Origin: Paenarthrobacter sp.
GTDB lineage: Bacteria; Actinomycetota; Actinomycetes; Actinomycetales; Micrococcaceae
Assembly: GCA_031179305.1 (NCBI GenBank)
Contig: JAPSHX010000020.1
Location: 1-64,000, forward strand
DNA: 64,000 nt
Reading direction: 5' to 3'
Shown piece by piece: positions 1-6,542 of this stretch (the stretch's first letter is position 1; every line of letters starts with the position of its first letter). The notes under the pieces were generated by a model. The model made no database searches and was not told the DNA's origin. It saw nothing but the letters and a program-made list of their open reading frames with translations. The position numbers and the translations under genes were made by a program.

Positions 1-105
1 CACAACCAAGCGCTCATTGCCCTGGCCCGACGACGCTGCGACACCCTCTACGCCATGCTCCGCGACGGGACCCTCTACCAATCCCCAACACCCACAACCA
101 CTTGA
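1..105 (+). mobile_element. IS110-family transposase, C-terminal tail (partial)
   Basis: The window opens inside a reading frame whose last 34 residues run from HNQALIALARRRCDTLYAML to a PTPTTT end and a TGA at 103-105. The pattern NxALIALARRRCDxLYAMLRDG is typical of the extreme C-terminus of IS110/IS116/IS902 transposases (DEDD-type recombinases). The rest of the element lies outside the window, so it cannot be said whether the element is intact. IS110 elements usually lack terminal inverted repeats, so the right end cannot be fixed from sequence alone; it should fall shortly after position 105. Recognition is from memory of the family, without an alignment. Confidence 0.75.
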
Positions 106-135
106 CGAAAAACATAGGGACACTCTCTCTTACGA

Positions 136-172
136 CGAAACGCCTTTTCACATTACGTGGGAAGGCGTTTCG
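136..172. repeat. Inverted repeat downstream of transposase tail
   Basis: CGAAACGCCTT at 136-146 and AAGGCGTTTCG at 162-172 form a perfect 11-bp stem around a 15-base loop. No U-run follows on either strand, so it is not a classic intrinsic terminator. It lies between the transposase tail and paaR and may insulate the two, or may be part of the mobile element's right flank. Confidence 0.6.
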
Positions 173-240
173 CGTTCGGGGATGAAATGGTCGGCACTGC
201 CGGACGCCGTTAGCCGGCTCTGGCCGACGGGCCATCCGGG

Positions 241-320
241 ATGTGCGAGAGGGTGCGCCGGAAGCCCTAGGGATGTGCGAGAGGGTGCGCCGGAAGCCCT
301 AGGGATGTGCGAGAGCGTCA
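241..320. repeat. 32-bp tandem direct repeat, two full copies and a partial third
   Basis: A 32-bp unit beginning ATGTGCGAGAGGGTGCGCCG and ending CCCTAGGG occurs at 241-272 and again at 273-304, identical base for base. A third copy starts at 305 (ATGTGCGAGAG) and diverges from position 316. The partial copy runs into the stop codon of paaR (318-320, minus strand). The units abut without spacers, so this is not a CRISPR. It sits beside the IS110 tail. Confidence 0.9.
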
Positions 321-920
321 GGCGGCCGTGTGGAGGCCGTCGAAGACCATGGTGATGACGTCGTCGGCAAGCTTCTCCGGGGACAGCGATCCGCCCGGCT
401 TGTACCACTCAACGATGGAGTTGATGGTGCCGAACAGGAGCCGTGTGACGGTGCGGGGATCAATGTCCTGACGCAGGGAGCCATCTTCCCGGGCAGCGGC
501 AATCAGTTCGGCCACCTTATGGTCGAAAGCGCGACGACGTTCCAGGGCGTCACGCTCGATCTCCGTGTTACCGCGCAACCGCAGCAGCAGAGTCACGAAG
601 GGGAGCCTGTCCACCAGCACGCCAATCGTCTGGCGCAGCACGAACTCCAGCCGAGCATCGGCGGGCCCGGACGTAGCGGCCGGATCCTCCAGGATGGCTT
701 CGAGCCCGCCAAGGGCGTGGTCCAGGGCGAGCTTCAGCAGATCGCCCTTGGACGGCACGTGATGGTAGATGGCTGACTTCGAAATCCCGAGGTTTTCGGC
801 CAGGATGCCCATGGACGTTGCGTCGTACCCGTGGCGGTTGAAGACGTCGACGGCGATGCGGAGCACCGACTGCTGGTCATAACCGGGCCGTCCGCGCTTG
901 GTGGTGGTCTCAGTAGGCAT
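318..920 (-). CDS. paaR: TetR-family repressor of phenylacetate catabolism (PaaR-like)
   Basis: 200-residue protein with a TetR helix-turn-helix at about residues 15-60 (the recognition-helix stretch GISKSAIYHHVPSKGDLL) followed by an alpha-helical ligand-binding half. It is the last gene of a paaI-paaK-paaR run on the minus strand, 37 bp after paaK. In Actinobacteria such as Corynebacterium glutamicum a TetR regulator encoded with paa genes represses them and is released by phenylacetyl-CoA; that role is inferred here from position and family. The matching palindromes before paaI and paaA are its likely targets. The stop codon lies inside the degenerate third copy of a 32-bp tandem repeat. 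Confidence 0.85.
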   Translation of the reverse strand: MPTETTTKRGRPGYDQQSVLRIAVDVFNRHGYDATSMGILAENLGISKSAIYHHVPSKGDLLKLALDHALGGLEAILEDPAATSGPADARLEFVLRQTIGVLVDRLPFVTLLLRLRGNTEIERDALERRRAFDHKVAELIAAAREDGSLRQDIDPRTVTRLLFGTINSIVEWYKPGGSLSPEKLADDVITMVFDGLHTAA

Positions 921-957
921 GCTGGCATTTTCTCACGATCTCAAAAGGGGAAGGTGC

Positions 958-2307
958 TCAGCCCTTGGGGCGCATGTCGTAAATCCGGCGGAGCTTACCG
1001 TTGGACCGCTCAAGGGAGCCGGGCTCCACAACGTCAACCACGCAAGATGACCCGACGTGAATCTTGATCTGCTCACGCAGGGTGTGTGCCGCCGTCGTGC
1101 TTGCCTCGGTGGAAACCGACTCGCGGCGCTCAATCCGGACCGTGAGCGAATCCATGCGTTTGCCCTCGGGGCGGGTAATTTCCAGCTGGAAGTGCGGGCT
1201 GAGCTCGGGGATACGGAGAGCGATCTCCTCGATCTGTGACGGGAACAGGTTCACTCCGCGCAGGATGATCATGTCGTCGCTGCGGCCGGTAATACGCCCC
1301 ATGCGGCGGTGGGCGGGGCGTGCGGTGCCGGGGAGCAGGCGGGTGAGGTCTTTGGTGCGGTACCGGATGATCGGCAGCGCTTCCTTGGTGAGGGAAGTGA
1401 AGACGAGTTCACCGGGTTCGCCGTCGGCCAGGACTGTCGAGTGGTCGAACGGATCGATGATTTCGGGGCGGAAGTGGTCCTCCCAGATGTGGCAGCCGTC
1501 TTGTGTTTCAACAGCTTCGCCGGCGACGCCCGGGCCCATGACTTCGGAGAGCCCGTAGATGTCCGAGGCCTTGATGTTCATGGTGGTTTCAAGCTCGTGG
1601 CGCATTTCTTCGGTCCACGGTTCGGCGCCCAGGACGGCGTACTTGAGCGAGGTGGACGTGGGATCGATGCCTTGGTGTTGCATGGCATCGGCGATGGTGA
1701 GCAGGTAGGTGGGTGTGGCCAGAATGGCATCCGGTTTGAAGTCCTGGATGAGCTGGATCTGGCGTTCGGTCTGGCCGCCGGAGATGGGGATGACCGTGCA
1801 GCCGAGCGCTTCAGCACCCGCGTGGGCGCCGAGGCCGCCGGTGAAGAGGCCGTAGCCGTAGGCGTTGTGTACCTTCATCCCGGGCCGGACGCCGGAGGCG
1901 CGGAAGGAGCGTGCCACCAGGGTTGCCCAGTTGGCGAGGTCGTTCTTGGTGTAGCCAACAACGGTGGGGCGGCCGGTGGTGCCGGAGCTCGCATGAATTC
2001 GCGCCACCTGATCCTGCGGGACGGCGAACATCCCGAAGGGGTATTCCAGCCGAAGGTCTTCCTTGGTGGTGTAGGGGAACTTGCCGAGGTCGCTCAGCTC
2101 GCGGAGGTCCGTGGGGTGAACGCCGGCCTCATCGAACTTGCGCTTGTACAGCGGCACGCGATCGTAGGCGTATGCCACCGTATGCTGGAGGCGGGTGAGC
2201 TGTAGTGCCTCGAGTTCGTCGCGGGAGATGGTTTCTTCACGGTCAAGCACTGGTGCGGTTTCCTTGGAGGAGGAAGCTGCGGGTGCGGCCACGGTGTTCT
2301 GCGTCAT
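958..2307 (-). CDS. paaK: Phenylacetate-CoA ligase
   Basis: 449-residue cytoplasmic AMP-forming ligase that activates phenylacetate to phenylacetyl-CoA, the entry step of the aerobic hybrid paa pathway. The phosphate-binding loop ASSGTTGRPTVVGYT is at about residue 130, AYGYGLFTGGLG follows, and IYGLSEVMGPG is at about residue 250; the C-terminal domain carries LRGVNLFPSQIE, a PaaK signature. The ATG at 2307 was chosen over an in-frame extension to 2424 because it follows the paaI stop by 7 bp, has an AGGAAA ribosome site and avoids overlapping paaI. Length is close to the usual 430-450. It is co-transcribed with paaI and paaR. Confidence 0.95.
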   Translation of the reverse strand: MTQNTVAAPAASSSKETAPVLDREETISRDELEALQLTRLQHTVAYAYDRVPLYKRKFDEAGVHPTDLRELSDLGKFPYTTKEDLRLEYPFGMFAVPQDQVARIHASSGTTGRPTVVGYTKNDLANWATLVARSFRASGVRPGMKVHNAYGYGLFTGGLGAHAGAEALGCTVIPISGGQTERQIQLIQDFKPDAILATPTYLLTIADAMQHQGIDPTSTSLKYAVLGAEPWTEEMRHELETTMNIKASDIYGLSEVMGPGVAGEAVETQDGCHIWEDHFRPEIIDPFDHSTVLADGEPGELVFTSLTKEALPIIRYRTKDLTRLLPGTARPAHRRMGRITGRSDDMIILRGVNLFPSQIEEIALRIPELSPHFQLEITRPEGKRMDSLTVRIERRESVSTEASTTAAHTLREQIKIHVGSSCVVDVVEPGSLERSNGKLRRIYDMRPKG

Positions 2308-2314
2308 GGGTTTC

Positions 2315-2791
2315 CTACTTCTTGGAGATGGTGCGGCTGCGGCCACGGAACTCAGCGATGAGCTCCCCACTGGTGGGATCGGAGGCTGTGGGATCGGAGG
2401 CGTCTTCGTCCGGGGACACCGCATAAATCTGGATGTCGTACAGGCCGCTTCTGCCGGTGCTCGCGCGGCGGTTTGCGACGGCGGTGACCACCTGGCCTTG
2501 GAACGCTGGCTTGATGAAGTTGATATCGACGCCGGACGCCACCGTGATGTGGGCGGCTTGCTTGGGCGTGGGGTTGGCCGGGTTGCAGGCCAGTGCGAAG
2601 GCGGTGTCCCCGAAGGCGAAGATCATGCCGCCGTGCGCCATGCCGAATCCGTTCAGCATTTCCTGGCGGAGATGCATACGGATGGTGGCGTGGCCGTCGT
2701 CGAGCTTGAGGACCTCGATGCCCATCCATTCCGACGCGTAGTCGTTCGTCAGGATGTGGTGCTGTGCACCGGAGAGGGTTGTTTCAACCAT
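2315..2791 (-). CDS. paaI: PaaI-type hotdog acyl-CoA thioesterase
   Basis: 158 residues with the hotdog-fold thioesterase signature GMAHGGMIFAFGDTAFALACN at about residues 51-71, in which HGG and the downstream Asp are the usual active-site elements. PaaI hydrolyses hydroxyphenylacetyl-CoA and related dead-end thioesters and frees CoA when the paa pathway stalls. It is the first gene of the minus-strand paaI-paaK-paaR operon; GGAGG precedes the ATG by about 9 bases. A PaaR-like palindrome lies immediately upstream. The last 30 or so residues (after YDIQIYAVSP) are poorly conserved Asp/Ser-rich sequence. Confidence 0.9.
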   Translation of the reverse strand: MVETTLSGAQHHILTNDYASEWMGIEVLKLDDGHATIRMHLRQEMLNGFGMAHGGMIFAFGDTAFALACNPANPTPKQAAHITVASGVDINFIKPAFQGQVVTAVANRRASTGRSGLYDIQIYAVSPDEDASDPTASDPTSGELIAEFRGRSRTISKK

Positions 2792-2813
2792 GCGTCATTG
2801 CCTCCAGCTTTAT

Positions 2814-2835
2814 TTACCGAATGTTCATTAGGTAA
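2814..2835. promoter_or_regulatory. Candidate PaaR operator upstream of paaI
   Basis: A 22-bp imperfect palindrome with half-sites TTACCGAATG and CATTAGGTAA lies 23 bp upstream of the paaI start. A related 22-bp sequence lies before paaA at 30633-30654; read on the minus strand, the two share TTACCGA and a central GTTC. The TACCG/CGGTA halves fit the operator type reported for the C. glutamicum PaaR regulator (recalled, not checked). Binding by the adjacent TetR protein is inferred. Confidence 0.7.
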
Positions 2836-2899
2836 TCCCAGATCGCGCCACGTGTCAAGACTGGACCATGTTTCGCCCGTAGCTAGTAGCCTCGAAGTC

Positions 2900-3478
2900 A
2901 TGCCCGAAATTGAGCTTCCCATCATCACCGATCGACTCATCCTGCGGCGTTTCGAGGCGGAGGACCTCGAACGGTTCCACGGCTATCAGTCGCTTCCCGA
3001 AACTGCCCGGTACCTCCTCCGTAACGAGCTGACCAAGACCAAGTCCATGGAGGTGCTCGGCAAGTACGCGAACTTCGAGTTCAACCAGGAAGGCGACTGG
3101 GTTTGCCTTGCCATTGAGCGCAAGGATCACCCCGGCCTGATGGGGGAGGTAGTGCTGAAGTGGCTGGAGGGCACCGGGCAGGGTGAGCTGGGCTGGATAC
3201 TGCATCCGGAGGCACGTGGCCACGGCATTGCTACGGAGGCAGCGGAGGCCGTTATGAAGCTGGCATTCGAGAAACTGGCCTTCCATCGCATCGACGCAAA
3301 GCTGGATGCACTCAACGCCGGTTCTGCTGGCATCTGCAAGCGACTGGGTATGCGGCTCGAAGCAACACTGGTGGACAACTGGCATTACAAAGGCCAATGG
3401 GCCAGCGAGAACATTTACGCGATTCTGGACTCGGAATGGCGCACGCGGCACCATCCATGGACCCGAAAAATCAGCTGA
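2900..3478 (+). CDS. GNAT-family N-acetyltransferase (RimJ/RimL-like)
   Basis: 192 residues starting MPEIELPIITDRLILRRFEA, the typical opening of RimJ/RimL-type acetyltransferases. The acetyl-CoA pyrophosphate-binding region is LGWILHPEARGHGIATEAA at about residues 96-114, with the RGHGIA loop, and the fold ends with the N-x-x-S-x-x-x-x-K-R-L-G-M pattern (NAGSAGICKRLGM). It acetylates an amine of an unknown acceptor (protein N-terminus, small molecule or antibiotic). The ATG at 2900 was preferred to upstream in-frame alternatives because the family homology begins there. The gene is divergent from paaI and converges on the GGDEF-EAL gene with an 8-bp overlap of the 3' ends. Confidence 0.85.
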   Translation: MPEIELPIITDRLILRRFEAEDLERFHGYQSLPETARYLLRNELTKTKSMEVLGKYANFEFNQEGDWVCLAIERKDHPGLMGEVVLKWLEGTGQGELGWILHPEARGHGIATEAAEAVMKLAFEKLAFHRIDAKLDALNAGSAGICKRLGMRLEATLVDNWHYKGQWASENIYAILDSEWRTRHHPWTRKIS

Positions 3479-5024
3479 CGGGCCACGTCTTGTGGTGCTT
3501 TAGCTGTTCGGTCAACTGCGCTTCAGGCAAAGGCCGACTGAAGTAGTACCCCTGACCGCTGGTGCACCCGATACTGAGCAGGTAATCAGCCTGCTCGGCG
3601 GTTTCCACGCCCTCCCAGACAGCAGCCAAGCCGCAGGCACGGATGAGTTGCAGCACAGCCGCGAGAAGGGCTGGCTGCGCCGGGTCGCTGCCCAAGGCGG
3701 ACAGTAGCGTCCGGTCCACTTTGACGGTATCCACGGGCAGTTGGCGAAGGTAGCTGATGGAGGAGTAGCCGGTGCCGAAATCGTCAATTTCCAATCCCAC
3801 GCCAAGGCGGCGGAGGCTGTTCAGCGTGTAGCGATCCAGGTCGTTGCCTTGGATCACTGCGCTCTCGGTCAGCTCCAGGACCAGTAGCGACGGATCCAGG
3901 TCGGCTGAAACCAGCGCCTCGCGGACGTCTTCAATGAACTCCAGACGTTGCAGGTCTGCCGCTGAAACATTGATGCGCATGCTGAAGTTGTGGCCCGCCG
4001 TGAGGGGGTCGGTTCGCCATTGCTTCAACTGCTCGACGGCGGTGCGGAGAACCCAACCGCCCAGATCGGAGATCATTCCCGTTTCCTCGGCAATGGGAAT
4101 GAACTCGTCCGGCATGATGAGCCCACGCGTGGGGTGGTTCCAGCGGACCAGGGCTTCCACTCCTTCAATTTCGCGGGTTTCAAGCCTGATGATGGGCTGG
4201 TAGTAGAGCACCAGCTGGGAGCCGGCGATGGCCTCTTTGAGCTCGCCCACCAGCTGGTTCCGCATTTGCCGGGCAAGCAGCATGTCGGGAGCGAATACCT
4301 TGAGCTTGCCTCGTCCGTCCGCCTTGGACTCGTACATGGCGATGTCCGCTTCCATCATGAGCTCTTCGGCCCGCTGGCCCGGATCGGCCATCCGGAGCCC
4401 CATGCTGACCCCGCAGTGGAGGTGTTGGCCCTCAATCTCCATTAGTCCCACCACGGCGGCGAGGATTCGGTTGCCAATGGCGCTGGCCTCCGCAGGCGTC
4501 ACCTCAGGAAGGAGGACAGCGAACTCATCGCCGCCCATGCGGGCCACCATGTCCTGTTCGCGGACCGCGCCGCTGATACGGTTCGCCACTGTTTCCAGGA
4601 CTTTGTCACCGATGGTGTGGCCGAGGGAATCGTTGATGGCTTTGAAGCCGTCCATATCCAGCAGGAGGATCGCCGGCCGTTTGTTGCCTTGCACGCCGTT
4701 CGCTTGGGCCTCGTTAAGGGCGGCGGCGAAAGCGGAGCGGTTGTTCAGCCCCGTCAGCGGATCGGTCATGGCCATGCGTTGCATCGCAAGGTGTGCGTCA
4801 TTAAGTTGCTGTGTACGGGCTTGCACCCTTTGCTCCAGCTCTTCATAGACGATCTGTAGATCTTCGGCCAGGAGGTTGGTGCCCATGATCACTGCGTCAA
4901 TCTCGTCGCGCGCCTCGGAGACCCGGATCCGGGTGTTCAGGTCGCCGGCCGCCAACCTGACGATGCCTTCCAGGAGCAGCCCTAAACGGGGGTCGTTCGC
5001 GGAGTACATTTCTGCGTCGGACAT
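3471..5024 (-). CDS. GGDEF-EAL cyclic-di-GMP protein
   Basis: 517-residue cytoplasmic protein with a short HAMP-like helical N-terminus (about residues 10-80), a GGDEF domain with intact ARMGGDEFAVLL near residue 160, and an EAL domain with VEALVRWNHP near residue 286 plus the downstream DDFGTGYSS and KVDR motifs. Both catalytic signatures appear intact, so it could make or break cyclic-di-GMP. There is no transmembrane segment, so it probably receives input from a partner. The ATG at 5024, preceded by GGGGAG, is preferred to a GTG at 5030; the TPR gene upstream stops at 5027-5029, so the two are translationally coupled. The partner TPR protein and the divergent secreted peptide gene suggest a signalling module. 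Confidence 0.9.
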   Translation of the reverse strand: MSDAEMYSANDPRLGLLLEGIVRLAAGDLNTRIRVSEARDEIDAVIMGTNLLAEDLQIVYEELEQRVQARTQQLNDAHLAMQRMAMTDPLTGLNNRSAFAAALNEAQANGVQGNKRPAILLLDMDGFKAINDSLGHTIGDKVLETVANRISGAVREQDMVARMGGDEFAVLLPEVTPAEASAIGNRILAAVVGLMEIEGQHLHCGVSMGLRMADPGQRAEELMMEADIAMYESKADGRGKLKVFAPDMLLARQMRNQLVGELKEAIAGSQLVLYYQPIIRLETREIEGVEALVRWNHPTRGLIMPDEFIPIAEETGMISDLGGWVLRTAVEQLKQWRTDPLTAGHNFSMRINVSAADLQRLEFIEDVREALVSADLDPSLLVLELTESAVIQGNDLDRYTLNSLRRLGVGLEIDDFGTGYSSISYLRQLPVDTVKVDRTLLSALGSDPAQPALLAAVLQLIRACGLAAVWEGVETAEQADYLLSIGCTSGQGYYFSRPLPEAQLTEQLKHHKTWPVS

Positions 5025-5026
5025 GC

Positions 5027-6088
5027 TCACTCCCCGCGCGGCCCGCCCCGGACGCTTTGCCGACGATGCTCGCGAACAGCCGCGCTGCGCTCGGGCAGGG
5101 CCGCTTGGTCGAAGAGCTTTGCTGCTTCTTCGAAAGCAGCCAGGCCTTCTTCACGTCGCCCGGATGCCAGCAGGGTACGTCCGAAAAGGAAATGAGCTTC
5201 GGCGGATGTTTGGGTAGCAAGAATGGAGGAACGTGAGCAAAGGGGTTCGAGGATCGCCAGGGCTTCCTGCATATCGCCGGCGAGGTAATTCCAATGGGCA
5301 CGGACCAAGGACATTTCCAGATGGTCCCGCTCGGAACCGCCCACAATGTCGGTAGCGAGCTCTGCCCTTTCAATGCAGCGGAGGGTGGCGGCGTCGCCGA
5401 GTTTTGCCTGCAGCCGCATTTCCGCTGAGGCGCGGTTGAAACGAGCCCACAAATCAACGTCTTTTGACGGTGAAAGCCTCTCGGCGGCCAGATCGTGGTA
5501 CCGGCCTCCATCCGTCACGCGGTCAGCCAGGAAGGCAACGTTTCCGATCACCCAGTAGCCCTTGCCCGCGGTGTCTTCATCAATGTCATCAGAAATCAAG
5601 GTCTCCAGAACGAGGCATTCCCGCCACGCATCATCCAGCAGCCGGCTCTCAGCCAGGGCCGCGATGAGGGCACGCTGGGCCAGGACCTGAACGTAGAGGA
5701 GGTCCGGGTCCGTGGCAGCGAGTTTTGCGGCGTCAGCAGCCATGGTTGCGGCTTCGGCAAGCCGGCCGAGGCCTTGCAGCCCGATGGCCACCATTGTTCC
5801 GGCCTTGGCACCGAGCTCGGCTGAGGAAGCTGTCAGGTTGTGGTCATTGAGGGAGGTCGCCAGCGCGAGGTATTCCTCGATGCTTCCTTGATCACGGAGG
5901 CACTCCGCTTGCAGGTAGCGCATGTTCCACCAGGCCTGTTCGTCTCCGGCGTCCCGGGCGAGTTCAGCCGCCTCCGCAGCCATTCTGAAGGCCTCGTCAA
6001 AGTCCCGCGCCTTCCATTTGGCGCGTGCATTGAGTCCGGCAACTAGGTGGGAGGCCAAGTGAGGACTTTGCATGTGCCCATTATCCAT
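5027..6088 (-). CDS. TPR-like helical repeat protein
   Basis: 353 residues composed almost entirely of amphipathic helical pairs with the TPR pattern of small and large residues: for example FDEAFRMAAEAAELARDAGD near residue 30, GLGRLAEAATMAADAAKLA near 110 and GRREEGLAAFEEAAKLFDQA near 320. No helix-turn-helix, enzyme motif, signal peptide or membrane segment is visible. It sits directly upstream of, and is coupled to, the GGDEF-EAL gene and is divergent from a tiny secreted-peptide gene 92 bp away. TPR domains are the peptide-binding part of Rap and RRNPP receptors in Firmicutes; a similar role here is inference. No strong ribosome site precedes ATG 6088; ATG 6073 is an alternative. Confidence 0.8.
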   Translation of the reverse strand: MDNGHMQSPHLASHLVAGLNARAKWKARDFDEAFRMAAEAAELARDAGDEQAWWNMRYLQAECLRDQGSIEEYLALATSLNDHNLTASSAELGAKAGTMVAIGLQGLGRLAEAATMAADAAKLAATDPDLLYVQVLAQRALIAALAESRLLDDAWRECLVLETLISDDIDEDTAGKGYWVIGNVAFLADRVTDGGRYHDLAAERLSPSKDVDLWARFNRASAEMRLQAKLGDAATLRCIERAELATDIVGGSERDHLEMSLVRAHWNYLAGDMQEALAILEPLCSRSSILATQTSAEAHFLFGRTLLASGRREEGLAAFEEAAKLFDQAALPERSAAVREHRRQSVRGGPRGE

Positions 6089-6110
6089 GTCATTGCGGAA
6101 GAAAAGCTCG

Positions 6111-6116
6111 TATAGT
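6111..6116 (+). promoter_or_regulatory. Candidate -10 element for the secreted peptide gene
   Basis: TATAGT at 6111-6116 lies about 65 bp before the peptide ATG. No -35 hexamer is seen at normal spacing (TTGCGG at 6093 is only 12 bases away). Transcription from here would place the inverted repeat at 6124-6142 at the very start of the message. Confidence 0.35.
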
Positions 6117-6123
6117 TTGCCCC

Positions 6124-6142
6124 GTGACTTTATTCAAGTCAC
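6124..6142. promoter_or_regulatory. Perfect 7-bp inverted repeat between divergent genes
   Basis: GTGACTT at 6124-6130 and AAGTCAC at 6136-6142 are exact reverse complements with a 5-base spacer. The site lies between the TPR gene and the secreted-peptide gene, just downstream of a TATAGT. Its size and symmetry suit a dimeric regulator that could control both directions. No bound protein can be named. Confidence 0.6.
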
Positions 6143-6180
6143 AGTCAACAAATTCGCATCAGTACGAAAGGGCATAGCGG

Positions 6181-6351
6181 ATGAAAAAATTTGCGGCAAC
6201 CCTGCTCATGGCGGTGGTTCTGGCAGTAACAGGATTCGCTGCTCCGGCTAATGCCGAGCCTACGCAGGACAGCACGGCAATCGGTTGGTGGCCGAACAGC
6301 ACCACCACAGGTAAGACGAACACCACCAGCATCGGTTGGTGGCCGAACTAA
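6181..6351 (+). CDS. Small secreted peptide precursor with duplicated IGWWPN motif
   Basis: 56-residue protein. A Sec signal peptide runs from MKK through a hydrophobic core to APANA (predicted cleavage after about residue 25). The remaining 31 residues contain AIGWWPN, a Ser/Thr-rich spacer with one Lys, and SIGWWPN as the exact C-terminus. Two near-identical copies of a seven-residue motif, one ending the protein, resemble the precursors of exported signalling peptides. AAAGG at 6167-6171 is a plausible ribosome site, and a strong terminator follows at 6391. The gene is divergent from a TPR gene coupled to a GGDEF-EAL gene. I do not recognise the family; pheromone function is a hypothesis, and a small wall-associated or metal-binding peptide is also possible. 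Confidence 0.8.
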   Translation: MKKFAATLLMAVVLAVTGFAAPANAEPTQDSTAIGWWPNSTTTGKTNTTSIGWWPN

Positions 6352-6390
6352 ACATTGGGGGAGTGCCTCTCAAGGCCTCATAAGCTAAAT

Positions 6391-6428
6391 TGATGCCCCG
6401 GGCTGCTGCCCGGGGCATCAGTTTTGTT
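6391..6428 (+). terminator. Strong intrinsic terminator after the peptide gene
   Basis: A perfect 13-bp stem (TGATGCCCCGGGC at 6391-6403 and GCCCGGGGCATCA at 6408-6420) with a TGCT loop is followed by GTTTTGTTT. It lies 39 bp after the peptide stop codon, marking the peptide gene as a monocistronic unit. On the other strand it could also serve the histidine kinase gene that ends at 6543. Confidence 0.9.
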
Positions 6429-6542
6429 TCTCTGCATGTCGAGCATTAGTGACCGCAGAGCACATCTTCGGCGCCTGACAATGACATTGCTGTCACAGCC
6501 GCGGGAACCGCAGCCGAAACCGGTCACTCGCCGGCAGCCGGC

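Noticed and set aside
241..320. Possible CRISPR array
   Set aside because: The 32-bp units abut with no spacers and only two and a half copies exist; no cas gene is present.
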